In this document: positions 42,743 through 50,479 of the stretch, piece after piece
Layout of the letters: every line of letters begins with the position of its first letter
Numbering within the stretch: the first letter of the stretch is position 1
DNA from: Streptomyces coelicoflavus
Lineage (GTDB): Bacteria > Actinomycetota > Actinomycetes > Streptomycetales > Streptomycetaceae
DNA length: 64,000 nt
Reading direction: 5' to 3'
NCBI RefSeq assembly: GCF_003112555.1
Contig: NZ_BEWB01000011.1
Location: 124,001 to 188,000, forward strand
Notes under the pieces: generated by a model
What the model saw: the letters and a program-made list of their open reading frames with translations, nothing else
Databases searched by the model: none
Told to the model about the DNA's origin: nothing
Translations under genes and position numbers: made by a program

Positions 42743-43090
42743 TCAGCCGCGGCCGCGTCTCAGGCCGAGGTGGACGGTGACCGCGGTCAGCCCGGCCACG
42801 CCGTACGCCAGCCACCAGCCCCCGGCCCGGTAGTCGGCCGCCGCCCCTTCCTCCTGCGCCTTCCTCTGCTGCTCGTACGTCCGCGTACCCGCCGAGCGGC
42901 TGTCGGTGAAGTCGTACAGGTCGCACGTCTCCCCCGGCTTCATGGGCCCCGAGCGCTCCGCGTCCCCGTACTCCTGGATGATGCCGTCGCACCGGGGCGT
43001 GCCGCCGGCGGTCGCCGCCTCGGTGAGGAAGTACCCGCCGACGACGACCGGGACGGCGAACAGGCCCAGCAGGAGTCCTCGGAAGCTCAC
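42743..43090 (-). CDS. Two-helix membrane protein, coupled to the esterase gene
   Basis: 115 residues from a GTG at 43090. An N-terminal helix (GLLLGLFAVPVVVGGYFLTEA), an external or periplasmic-side middle of about 65 residues with two Cys (PRCDGIIQEYGD...GETCDLYDF), likely disulfide-linked, and a second helix near the end. Its start overlaps the esterase stop as GTGA, so it is translationally coupled. No family recognised. Confidence 0.7.
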   Translation of the reverse strand: MSFRGLLLGLFAVPVVVGGYFLTEAATAGGTPRCDGIIQEYGDAERSGPMKPGETCDLYDFTDSRSAGTRTYEQQRKAQEEGAAADYRAGGWWLAYGVAGLTAVTVHLGLRRGRG

Positions 43091-44628
43091 GCCTCCGGGT
43101 CCACCAGCGGCAGCGGCGCGAACTCCTGGCCCTCCCAGAGGCGTCGGGAGGTCTCGTTCGGATACGGCGCCACGGCCGACTCGGCGTCGAAGACCCGCAC
43201 GAGGCGCTGTCGCGTGTCGTACGCGGGCCAGCCCGGGTCGCCGGTGCGGGCGAAGGCCGTCCAGGCGGCGCGGAAGCCGGACGACAGGGCCAGCGCCTCC
43301 GCGGACGGCTCCGCGCCGCCGAACTGGAGCAGTGCCAGGTCCGCCTGGAAGGTCCCGAAGAGGAGCGGGATGTCCAGGGCGTGGCAGGCACCCAGGGCTC
43401 CGTCGAAGGCGGGGGCGGGCCAGGTGAGTTCGTAGACGTGGGACCGGCCGCCGCCCGCGAGGTGGGCCTCGGCCAGGTGCAGCGACGGCATCGCGAACAG
43501 CCAGTCGGTCTGGACGCGTTCGTAGAGGTCGTTGGCCGACGCGTCCGGGAACGCGGCGCGGTAGGCGGCCTCGCCGCCCGGGGCGTACAGGCGCAGGGCG
43601 GCGCTCGCGCGGTCCTCGCCGATCTCGCCGAGCTTGCCCGCCATGGCGGTGAACAGGCGGTTCTCGTCGCGGTTGTGACCGGCGATCAGCTCGACGTCGC
43701 GGGCCGCGCCGGCGGCGAGCGCCTGCCAGGGCGTGACCGGCAGGAACTCGCCGTCCACGACGGGCGCGTACGGGGTGACCGTGGGCGCCGCCCGGCCCCA
43801 GCGGGGGACGTTGCCCGGCATCTTCGGGGCGAGGGCCTGGCCCGCCTTGACGAGCTGGTCCGGAGTGAGGTCCGCGAGGTCTTCGACGGTCGGGCGCAGG
43901 CCCAGCTCGGCGGCGAGGGCGGCCCCGAAGTCGGCGGCGAGTTCCGGGGAGAAGAAGGTGCCCGGCACGCTCTGGGCGACGGCCCGCCGGAAGAGTCCGG
44001 CCGCGCGGGGCATGGCGAGCAGGGCCGCCACGGAACCGGCGCCGGCCGACTCGCCGAAGACGGTGACCTGGCCGGGGTCACCGCCGAAGGCGGCGATGTT
44101 CTCCTGCACCCAGACCAGCGCCGCGATCTGGTCGAGCAGGCCCCGGTTGGCGGGGGCGCCCTCGATGTGGGCGAATCCCTCCATGCCGAGGCGGTAGTTG
44201 AGGGTGACGACGACGAGGTCGCCGTCGGCGGCGATACGGCGGGCGTCGTAGGCGGGGCTGCCGGAGTGGCCCATCTTGTAGGCGCCGCCGTGGATCCAGA
44301 CCATCACCGGGCGGTGGGCGGCCGGGTCGGGGGCGGGCGTCCAGACGTTGACCGTCAGCCAGTCGTCGGCCCCGGGGACGTCCGAGGGGCCGGCGGCGCC
44401 CGCGACGCCGAGGTCCTGCGGGGGCGGCGGGCCGAAGGCGTGTGCGTCGCGTATGCCGTCCCAGGGGCGGGGGCGGCGCGGGGCGGCGAAGCGGGCGTCC
44501 CCCACCGGGGGCTGGGCGAAGGGGATGCCGCGGAAGACGGTCAGGCCGTCCTCGGTCCGGCCGCGCACCGCGCCGGAGGAGGTGCGCACCACGGGTTCCA
44601 CTGACTCGGCAGGTCCAGGGATCGTCAT
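43087..44628 (-). CDS. Type-B carboxylesterase
   Basis: 513 residues. The catalytic elbow is GESAGAGS with Ser194; the oxyanion region is VWIHGGAYKMGHSG; the conserved start VRTSSGAVRGRTEDGLTVFRGIPFAQPPVGDARFAAP and the middle EDWLTVNVWTP-like DDWLTVNVWTPAP are typical of the family. It has no signal peptide. GGAGG directly abuts the ATG, an unusually tight spacing. The product hydrolyses carboxylic esters; natural substrate unknown. The next gene overlaps it by 4 bases. Confidence 0.92.
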   Translation of the reverse strand: MTIPGPAESVEPVVRTSSGAVRGRTEDGLTVFRGIPFAQPPVGDARFAAPRRPRPWDGIRDAHAFGPPPPQDLGVAGAAGPSDVPGADDWLTVNVWTPAPDPAAHRPVMVWIHGGAYKMGHSGSPAYDARRIAADGDLVVVTLNYRLGMEGFAHIEGAPANRGLLDQIAALVWVQENIAAFGGDPGQVTVFGESAGAGSVAALLAMPRAAGLFRRAVAQSVPGTFFSPELAADFGAALAAELGLRPTVEDLADLTPDQLVKAGQALAPKMPGNVPRWGRAAPTVTPYAPVVDGEFLPVTPWQALAAGAARDVELIAGHNRDENRLFTAMAGKLGEIGEDRASAALRLYAPGGEAAYRAAFPDASANDLYERVQTDWLFAMPSLHLAEAHLAGGGRSHVYELTWPAPAFDGALGACHALDIPLLFGTFQADLALLQFGGAEPSAEALALSSGFRAAWTAFARTGDPGWPAYDTRQRLVRVFDAESAVAPYPNETSRRLWEGQEFAPLPLVDPEA

Positions 44629-44661
44629 CCTCCGGACCCTACGCCGTGGTGCGCACCGCGC

Positions 44662-45792
44662 TCAGCTGAGGGTCTTCAGCGATGCCGCGTCGTACGGGGC
44701 GAGTTCGTCGAAGCGTCCGCCGAGGACCTTCTCGGCCCACCGCGGGTCCTGGAGCAGCGCGCGGCCGACGGCGACGAGGTCGAACTCGTCGCGCTCCATG
44801 CGGTCGAGGAGGTTGTCCAGGCCCCGGACGGAGGCGCCCTCGCCCTGGAAGGCCTTGTCGAAGTCGCCGTCGAGGCCGACCGAGCCGACGGTGATGGCGG
44901 TCTTGCCGGTGAGCTTCTTGGTCCAGCCGGCGAGGTTGAGGTCCGAGTCCTCGAACTCCGGGACCCAGTAACGGCGGGTGGAGGCGTGGAAGGCGTCCAC
45001 TCCGGCCGAGGCGAGCGGGGCGAGGACGGCCTCCAGCTCCTCCGGGGTCTCGGCGAGACGGGCGTCGTAGGCCTCCTGCTTCCACTGGGAGTAGCGGAAG
45101 ATCACGGGGAAGTCCGGGGAGACGGTCTCCCGTACGGCGGCCACGATCTCGGCGGCGAACTTCGCCCGGGACACGGGGTCGCCGCCGTAGGCGTCGGTGC
45201 GGCGGTTGGTGCCGGCCCACAGGAACTGGTCGACCAGGTAGCCGTGGGCGCCGTGGATCTCCACGCCGTCGAAGCCGATGCGCTCGGCGGCCGCGGCGGA
45301 CTCGGCGAAGGCGCCGATGACGTCGTCCAGGTCGCGCTGGGTCATCGCCCTGCCGGTGGGCTCGTCCTCGCCGATGCGCAGGCCGGACGGGCCGACGGCG
45401 GGGGCCTCCGGGAAGGGCTGGTCCCCGGCCTTGCGGACCATGCCGATGTGCCACAGCTGCGGCACGATCGTGCCGCCTCCCGCGTGCACCGCCTCGGCGA
45501 CCTTCGCCCACCCGGCGAGCTGCTCCTCGCCGTGGAAGCGCGGGACACGGTCGCTCTGCCCGGCCGAGTCGTGGCCGACGTAGGTGCCCTCGGTGACGAT
45601 CAGTCCGACGCCGGCGGCGGCGCGGCGGGAGTAGTACGAGACCACGTCCTCGCCGGGGACGCCGCCCGGGGAGAACATCCGGGTCATCGGCGCCATCGCG
45701 ATGCGGTTGGGCACGGTGAGGCCGTTGATCGTGGCCGGGCGGGCGAGGAGCTGGGCGGCGCGGGTGGCGGCCTCGGCGGGGGTGACGGTCAC
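44662..45792 (-). CDS. NADH:flavin oxidoreductase (old yellow enzyme family)
   Basis: 376 residues from the GTG at 45792 with AGGAG 8 bases upstream. FMN barrel with the family's marks: NRIAMAPMTRMFSPGGVP, GTYVGHDSAGQSDRVPRFHGEEQLAGW, PQLWHIGMVRKAGDQ, the substrate/FMN pair in FDGVEIHGAHGYLVDQFLWAGTNRRTDAYGG (His-Xxx-Xxx-His/Asn region), and DLVAVGRALLQDP. It reduces activated alkenes such as enones using NADPH or NADH. It lies 33 bases upstream of the esterase start on the same strand, so co-expression is likely. Confidence 0.92.
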   Translation of the reverse strand: MTVTPAEAATRAAQLLARPATINGLTVPNRIAMAPMTRMFSPGGVPGEDVVSYYSRRAAAGVGLIVTEGTYVGHDSAGQSDRVPRFHGEEQLAGWAKVAEAVHAGGGTIVPQLWHIGMVRKAGDQPFPEAPAVGPSGLRIGEDEPTGRAMTQRDLDDVIGAFAESAAAAERIGFDGVEIHGAHGYLVDQFLWAGTNRRTDAYGGDPVSRAKFAAEIVAAVRETVSPDFPVIFRYSQWKQEAYDARLAETPEELEAVLAPLASAGVDAFHASTRRYWVPEFEDSDLNLAGWTKKLTGKTAITVGSVGLDGDFDKAFQGEGASVRGLDNLLDRMERDEFDLVAVGRALLQDPRWAEKVLGGRFDELAPYDAASLKTLS

Positions 45793-45923
45793 GTGGGGGC
45801 TCCTGAGGTGGGTACCGACGGGTATGTGCGCGCGCATGCAACGCACTCCCACGGGAACGGGGCCGCCCCGCCGGACCATTCCGCCCGGCGCCCCGATGTG
45901 AGCCTGCCCACAGCCGGACACGC

Positions 45924-45963
45924 CCGAGGGCGGCACCCCCCTCTCGGGGAGTGCCGCCCTCGG
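45924..45963 (-). terminator. Terminator of groEL
   Basis: Arms CCGAGGGCGGCAC (45924-45936) and GTGCCGCCCTCGG (45951-45963) pair over 13 bp, and four more C/G pairs extend the stem to a CTCTC loop. It sits 36 bases past the groEL stop. There is no T-run, which is usual for Streptomyces. Confidence 0.75.
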
Positions 45964-45999
45964 TCCGTGCTGGACGGTCGATCAACCGGAACCGGTCGA

Positions 46000-47625
46000 T
46001 CAGAAGTCCATGTCACCGCCCGGCATGCCGCCCGGGGCGCCCGCCGCGGCGGCCTTCTCGGGCTTGTCGGCGATGACGGCCTCGGTGGTGAGGAACAGCG
46101 CGGCGATGGAGGCGGCGTTCTGCAGGGCAGAGCGGGTCACCTTCGCCGGGTCGATGATGCCCTCGGCGATCATGTCGACGTACTCACCGGAGGCGGCGTT
46201 CAGGCCGTGGCCGACGGTCAGGTTGCGGACCTTCTCCACGACGACGCCGCCCTCGAGACCGCCGTTGACGGCGATCTGCTTCAGCGGGGCCTCCAGGGCG
46301 AGCTTCACGGCGTTGGCGCCGGTCGCCTCGTCACCCGACAGCTCCAGCTTCTCGAAGACCTGGGAGGCCTGGAGCAGGGCCACGCCACCACCGGCGACGA
46401 TGCCCTCCTCGACGGCCGCCTTCGCGTTGCGAACGGCGTCCTCGATGCGGTGCTTGCGCTCCTTGAGCTCGACCTCGGTGGCGGCACCGGCCTTGATGAC
46501 GGCCACGCCGCCGGCCAGCTTCGCCAGGCGCTCCTGGAGCTTCTCGCGGTCGTAGTCCGAGTCGCTGTTCTCGATCTCGGCGCGGATCTGGTTGACCCGG
46601 CCCTGGACCTGGTCGGCCGAGCCGGCGCCGTCCACGATCGTGGTCTCGTCCTTGGTGATGACGACCTTGCGCGCGCTGCCCAGCAGGTCCAGCGTGGCGT
46701 TCTCGAGCTTGAGGCCGACCTCCTCGGAGATGACCTCGCCGCCCGTGAGGATGGCGATGTCGCCGAGCATGGCCTTGCGGCGGTCGCCGAAGCCCGGGGC
46801 CTTGACGGCGACGGACTTGAAGGTGCCGCGGATCTTGTTGACGACCAGGGTCGACAGGGCCTCGCCCTCGACGTCCTCGGCGATGATCAGCAGCGGCTTG
46901 CCCGACTGCATGACCTTCTCCAGGAGCGGCAGCAGGTCCTTGACGTTGCCGATCTTGGAGTTGGCGATCAGGATGTACGGGTCGTCGAGCGACGCCTCCA
47001 TACGCTCCATGTCGGTGGCGAAGTACGCCGAGATGTAGCCCTTGTCGAAGCGCATACCCTCGGTGAGCTCCAGCTCCAGACCGAAGGTCTGGGACTCCTC
47101 GACGGTGATGACGCCTTCCTTGCCGACCTTGTCCATGGCCTCGGCGATGAGCTCGCCGATCTGGGTGTCGGCGGCGGAGATGGAGGCCGTGGAGGCGATC
47201 TGCTCCTTGGTCTCGACGTCCTTGGCCTGCTCGAGCAGGGCGGCGGAGACGGCCTCGACGGCCTTCTCGATACCGCGCTTCAGGGCCATCGGGTTGGCGC
47301 CGGCCGCGACGTTGCGCAGGCCTTCCTTGACCAGGGCCTGGGCGAGAACGGTCGCGGTGGTCGTACCGTCACCGGCGACGTCGTCCGTCTTCTTGGCGAC
47401 TTCCTTGACCAGCTCGGCGCCGATCTTCTCGTACGGGTCCTCGAGCTCGATCTCCTTGGCGATGGAGACACCATCGTTGGTGATCGTGGGGGCGCCCCAC
47501 TTCTTCTCGAGGACGACGTTGCGGCCCTTGGGGCCGAGCGTCACCTTGACGGCGTCCGCGAGCTGGTTCATGCCGCGCTCGAGGCCGCGCCGCGCCTCCT
47601 CGTCGAACGCGATGATCTTGGCCAT
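46000..47625 (-). CDS. groEL: GroEL chaperonin (60 kDa)
   Basis: 541 residues from the ATG at 47625 (MAKIIAFDEEARRGLERGMNQLADAVKVTLGPKGRNVVLEKKWGAPTITNDGVSIAKEI). ATP site motif GDGTTTATVLAQ and the C-terminal GGMPGGDMDF tail mark it as a GroEL with the Gly/Met-rich end. No groES is adjacent, so this is the second, stand-alone copy (groEL2-type) as in other Streptomyces. Two CIRCE elements overlap the promoter, so HrcA control is expected. The terminator is at 45924-45963. Confidence 0.97.
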   Translation of the reverse strand: MAKIIAFDEEARRGLERGMNQLADAVKVTLGPKGRNVVLEKKWGAPTITNDGVSIAKEIELEDPYEKIGAELVKEVAKKTDDVAGDGTTTATVLAQALVKEGLRNVAAGANPMALKRGIEKAVEAVSAALLEQAKDVETKEQIASTASISAADTQIGELIAEAMDKVGKEGVITVEESQTFGLELELTEGMRFDKGYISAYFATDMERMEASLDDPYILIANSKIGNVKDLLPLLEKVMQSGKPLLIIAEDVEGEALSTLVVNKIRGTFKSVAVKAPGFGDRRKAMLGDIAILTGGEVISEEVGLKLENATLDLLGSARKVVITKDETTIVDGAGSADQVQGRVNQIRAEIENSDSDYDREKLQERLAKLAGGVAVIKAGAATEVELKERKHRIEDAVRNAKAAVEEGIVAGGGVALLQASQVFEKLELSGDEATGANAVKLALEAPLKQIAVNGGLEGGVVVEKVRNLTVGHGLNAASGEYVDMIAEGIIDPAKVTRSALQNAASIAALFLTTEAVIADKPEKAAAAGAPGGMPGGDMDF

Positions 47626-47751
47626 GTGAAGTGGTCCCTCCAGGACTGGGGGTGATTCCTTCGGACCGCGCCCGCGCCCGCGACGGACGGCTCGCCGGCC
47701 TTGTGGTTCCTTCCCCACCCGGCCTGCGGGCCTCACCGACCCGGTCCTTCG

Positions 47752-47778
47752 TTGTCACTCTCACCTTCAGAGTGCTAA
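47752..47778. promoter_or_regulatory. CIRCE element A of groEL
   Basis: TTGTCACTC-N9-GAGTGCTAA. The right arm is exact and the left arm matches 7 of 9 positions of the CIRCE consensus TTAGCACTC-N9-GAGTGCTAA, with the exact 9-base spacer. It lies just downstream of the predicted start of transcription. Confidence 0.7.
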
Positions 47779-47784
47779 CGCCAA

Positions 47785-47813
47785 TGATTAGCACTCGCCC
47801 CCATCGAGTGCAA
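47785..47813 (-). promoter_or_regulatory. groEL promoter between the CIRCE elements
   Basis: On the minus strand TTGCAC (47808-47813) is 17 bases from TAATCA (47785-47790). The -35 lies within CIRCE B and the -10 in the 9 bases linking it to CIRCE A, so HrcA would block RNA polymerase. The leader is about 150 nucleotides. Confidence 0.55.
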
Positions 47814-47814
47814 G
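47788..47814. promoter_or_regulatory. CIRCE element B of groEL
   Basis: TTAGCACTC-N9-GAGTGCAAG. The left arm is exact, the right arm differs at two end positions, and the spacer is exactly 9. It starts 9 bases after CIRCE A ends, so the two dyads are 36 bp apart centre to centre and lie on nearly the same face of the helix. Confidence 0.8.
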
Positions 47815-47882
47815 CGCCTCTCGGGGATCGGGCCGTACGGTCAGCCACCCGCGAACAAGGGGGCGAGGGACGTCCGGGCAGG

Positions 47883-47920
47883 CCGAAGGGCCCGTACCCC
47901 TGGAGGTACGGGCCCTTCGG
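47883..47920 (-). terminator. Terminator of the small cold-shock gene
   Basis: Perfect 16-bp arms CCGAAGGGCCCGTACC (47883-47898) and GGTACGGGCCCTTCGG (47905-47920) around CCTGGA. It starts 32 bases past the cold-shock stop and lies between this gene and the groEL promoter, so it isolates the two. Confidence 0.8.
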
Positions 47921-47952
47921 ATGAAGACCGGGTGCTGCGGTGGCCGCGCGTC

Positions 47953-48156
47953 TCAGGCGCTGAGGCGAACCATGTCGGCCTGCGGGCCCTTCTGACCCTG
48001 CGAGATCTCGAACTCGACCCGCTGGCCTTCTTCGAGGGTGCGGTAGCCGTCCATCTGAATCGCGCTGTAGTGGACGAATACATCCGCACCACCGTCGACC
48101 GCGATGAAGCCGTACCCCTTCTCCGCGTTGAACCACTTGACGGTGCCCTGAGCCAT
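47953..48156 (-). CDS. Cold-shock protein (67 residues)
   Basis: 67 residues from the ATG at 48156, the standard CspA size. Both nucleic-acid motifs are present (KWFNAEKGYGFI and DVFVHYSAI). It should act as an RNA chaperone. GGGGAG upstream is a ribosome site. The leader is long (about 105 nucleotides from the predicted promoter) and contains a perfect 7-bp hairpin, in the manner of cold-shock mRNAs. It is followed by a strong terminator before groEL. Confidence 0.95.
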   Translation of the reverse strand: MAQGTVKWFNAEKGYGFIAVDGGADVFVHYSAIQMDGYRTLEEGQRVEFEISQGQKGPQADMVRLSA

Positions 48157-48218
48157 GCCTAACTCCCCTATTACTGGCCCTTGCACAGATCCGCACTTCG
48201 CGAATCCGGGTCAGACCT

Positions 48219-48240
48219 CGCCCCCTCACGACTGGGGGCG
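48219..48240 (-). other. Hairpin in the cold-shock mRNA leader
   Basis: CGCCCCC (48219-48225) and GGGGGCG (48234-48240) form a 7-bp stem with an 8-base loop in the 5' untranslated region of the cold-shock gene. It may affect leader stability or translation at low temperature; role is inferred only from position. Confidence 0.5.
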
Positions 48241-48267
48241 TGCGCCGGAACGCGTCGACCGCGGCTG

Positions 48268-48295
48268 AATGTATCTGTCCAACTGCCGTCTGCAA
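48268..48295 (-). promoter_or_regulatory. Candidate promoter of the cold-shock gene
   Basis: TTGCAG (48290-48295) and TACATT (48268-48273) are 16 bases apart on the minus strand. The start of transcription would be near 48261, about 105 bases before the gene. The remaining bases up to 48512 hold no gene. Confidence 0.4.
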
Positions 48296-48511
48296 CAGGT
48301 CAATCGGACGAGAAATCTGGACGCACCCGGTCCGGAATGTGGCGAGAATTCGCCTGAATTCGGGTCAAGTCGGGGCACACAAAGAGAACAAAAGCCACAG
48401 AACACGTCCGCACTTTGGCTACTTCTTGTCGGACGGACGGCAGGAATTAACGGTTCCCGTTGTGCCGATCGGGAGCGCGTTCCCCAACTCTACCGCGCTC
48501 AACCACATGGA

Positions 48512-48546
48512 ATTGCCCCCTCCGTTTCTCTCACGGAGAGGGCAAT
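48512..48546 (-). terminator. Terminator of the metM-metO operon
   Basis: Arms ATTGCCCCCTCCGT (48512-48525) and ACGGAGAGGGCAAT (48533-48546) pair with a single mismatch. It begins 41 bases past the metO stop. No T-run follows. Confidence 0.75.
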
Positions 48547-48587
48547 ACACCACTACGAGGGGTATCGGCGGTCGGTCCGCGACCGCG

Positions 48588-48863
48588 TCAGCCGCCGGCG
48601 ACCGCCGGGATGATCGAGACACCGGCGCCGTCCGGCGTCGCCGTCTCCAGGCCCTGCTCGAAGCGGACGTCGTCGTCGTTGACGTAGACGTTGACGAAGC
48701 GGCGCAGCTTGCCCTGGTCGTCCAGGACGCGGGCGGCGATGCCGGTGTGGTTCTTCTCCAGGTCCGTGATGACCTCCCCGAGGTTGGCGCCGTCGGCGCT
48801 CACCTCGGCCTTGCCGCCGGTGTAGGTGCGCAGGATGGTCGGGATACGAACGGTCACGCTCAT
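48588..48863 (-). CDS. metO: MoaD/ThiS-type sulfur carrier protein (MetO)
   Basis: 91 residues with a ubiquitin-like fold: SVTVRIPTILRTYTGGKAEVSADGANLGEVITDLEKNHTGIAARVLDDQGKLRRFVNVYVNDDDVRFEQGL and the required C-terminal Gly-Gly (AVAGG), where a thiocarboxylate is formed. Its start overlaps the upstream gene's stop as ATGA, so the two are translationally coupled. From memory of recent work on Streptomyces methionine synthesis, this carrier donates sulfur for homocysteine made by the coupled MetM. No activating or sulfur-loading enzyme is nearby; it must be supplied elsewhere. Confidence 0.8.
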   Translation of the reverse strand: MSVTVRIPTILRTYTGGKAEVSADGANLGEVITDLEKNHTGIAARVLDDQGKLRRFVNVYVNDDDVRFEQGLETATPDGAGVSIIPAVAGG

Positions 48864-50152
48864 GCGAGGCCAGCCTCTCGGAAGGAGTCCAGGTTGGGAC
48901 GGATCGTGGCGGTGAGGCCGGTGCCGGCCACCGCGTCGAGGGTCTTCAGTCCGTCGCCGGTGTTCAGGACGACGGTGGTGAGCGACGGGTCGAGGACGCC
49001 GTTCTCGATCAGCTTCTTCGTCACGCCGACCGTCACACCGCCCGCCGTCTCCGCGAAGATGCCCTCCGTGCGGGCGAGCAGCTTGATCGCGTCCACGACC
49101 TGTTCGTCGGTCACGTCCTCCACGGCACCACCGGTGCGGCGGGCGATGTCGAGGACGTAGGGGCCGTCGGCCGGGTTGCCGATGGCCAGCGACTTGGCGA
49201 TGGTGTTCGGCTTCTGCGGGCGGACCACGTCGTGACCGGCCTTGAACGCCGTGGAGACCGGCGAGCAGCCCTCGGCCTGCGCACCGAAGATCTTGTAGGG
49301 CTTGTCCTCGACCAGCCCGAGCCCGATCAGCTCCTTCAGCCCCTTGTCGATCTTCGTCAGCTGGGAGCCGGACGCGATCGGGACGACGAGCTGGTCGGGC
49401 AGCCGCCAGCCGAGCTGCTCGCAGATCTCGTACGCGAGGGTCTTGGAGCCCTCGGCGTAGTAGGGGCGCAGGTTGACGTTGACGAAGCCCCAGCCCTCGC
49501 CGGCCGGGTCGCCGATCAGCTCGGAGCAGAAGCGGTTCACGTCGTCGTAGTTGCCCTCGATGCCGACCAGCTCGCCGCCGTAGACGGCGGCCATGACGAC
49601 CTTGCCCTGCTCCAGGTCGTGCGGGATGAACACGCACGAGCGGAAGCCGGCCCGGGCGGCGGCGGCGCCGACGGCACCGGCGAGGTTGCCGGTGGAGGAG
49701 CAGGACAGGGTGGTGAAGCCGAAGGCGCGGGCGGCCTCGATGGCCTGGGCGACGACGCGGTCCTTGAAGGAGTGCGTGGGGTTGCCGGAGTCGTCCTTGA
49801 CGTACAGACCGCCGGTGACGCCCAGCTCGCGGGCGAGGTTGTCGGCCTGGACGAGCTTGGTCCAGCCGGGGTTGATGTTCGGCTTGGTCGCCACGTCGGC
49901 GGGGACGGGCAGCAGGGGGGCGTAGCGCCAGATGTTCGCGGGGCCCGCTTCGATGCGCTTGCGCAGCTCTTCGGTGTCGTAGGCCGAGAAGTCGTAGGCG
50001 ATCTCGAGGGGGCCGAAACACTCTTCGCAGGCGAAGACCGGTCCGAGCGGGACCTGGTGGCCGCACTCCCGGCAGCTCAGCGCGGTGGCGGGGCCGAGGT
50101 CGACGGTGCCGTCGGTGGAGTTCGCGGGGGTTTCGGCAGTCTGCACAGCCAT
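48860..50152 (-). CDS. metM: Threonine synthase homologue, probably O-phosphohomoserine-dependent homocysteine synthase (MetM)
   Basis: 430 residues from the ATG at 50152 (MAVQTAETPAN). PLP fold type II with the lysine in NPTHSFKDRVV (Lys130) and the threonine-synthase binding pattern SCSSTGNLAGAVGAAAARAG. The N-terminus has a zinc-like knuckle CxxC...CxxC (27, 30, 42, 45). A plain thrC would normally sit with hom and thrB. Here it is alone with a sulfur carrier and a SAM-I riboswitch, which points to methionine rather than threonine. From memory, Streptomyces MetM turns O-phosphohomoserine to homocysteine using thiocarboxylated MetO. SD candidate AAAGGG is 10 bases before the start. Threonine synthase activity remains the alternative. 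Confidence 0.78.
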   Translation of the reverse strand: MAVQTAETPANSTDGTVDLGPATALSCRECGHQVPLGPVFACEECFGPLEIAYDFSAYDTEELRKRIEAGPANIWRYAPLLPVPADVATKPNINPGWTKLVQADNLARELGVTGGLYVKDDSGNPTHSFKDRVVAQAIEAARAFGFTTLSCSSTGNLAGAVGAAAARAGFRSCVFIPHDLEQGKVVMAAVYGGELVGIEGNYDDVNRFCSELIGDPAGEGWGFVNVNLRPYYAEGSKTLAYEICEQLGWRLPDQLVVPIASGSQLTKIDKGLKELIGLGLVEDKPYKIFGAQAEGCSPVSTAFKAGHDVVRPQKPNTIAKSLAIGNPADGPYVLDIARRTGGAVEDVTDEQVVDAIKLLARTEGIFAETAGGVTVGVTKKLIENGVLDPSLTTVVLNTGDGLKTLDAVAGTGLTATIRPNLDSFREAGLA

Positions 50153-50171
50153 GGAGGCGAGGCCCTTTCTC

Positions 50172-50316
50172 CTCATCTTCCTCACGACGCATCTCGCCGT
50201 GAGACGGATTTGGCACCTTCCCTAGCCGGGAGCCTCGCCACGTCCGTGTGACAAGTGCCGGCTGGAGGGTTGCCGGGGCTTCATCGGGCCGTATCCCTCT
50301 GCCCCTCTGGATGAGC
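50172..50316 (-). ncRNA. SAM-I (S-box) riboswitch of the metM-metO operon
   Basis: Read on the minus strand, the RNA opens with CTCATC at the high end, then AGAGGGGCAGAGGGATACGG, the kink-turn core CCCGATGAAGCCCCGGCAAC, a variable P3 stem, the conserved GGTGCCAAATCC, a P4 hairpin CTCACG/CGTGAG, and GATGAG at 50172-50177 closing P1 against CTCATC. This order and these conserved blocks are diagnostic of the SAM-I class. The P1 3' strand ends just before the AAAGGG ribosome site, so SAM binding may block translation; no separate terminator hairpin is evident between it and the start codon. Confidence 0.9.
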
Positions 50317-50479
50317 GGTATGTGGTTGTTTTGCGGTGGTGCACGCGGCGACCCCGGCATGCGGTGGTCCCACGCGTTGTTCAAGACTGTAACCGAAGGC
50401 CAAGGCCGTTGAGATAGTCGTCCGTACCGCGAGATGGATCACAACGGATCACCACGGACCACGAAGGAGACCACCGGAC

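Noticed and set aside
48860..50152. Plain threonine synthase (thrC) as the primary call
   Set aside because: Sequence alone would allow it, but the sulfur carrier, translational coupling and SAM riboswitch point to the methionine branch. Kept as the stated alternative.
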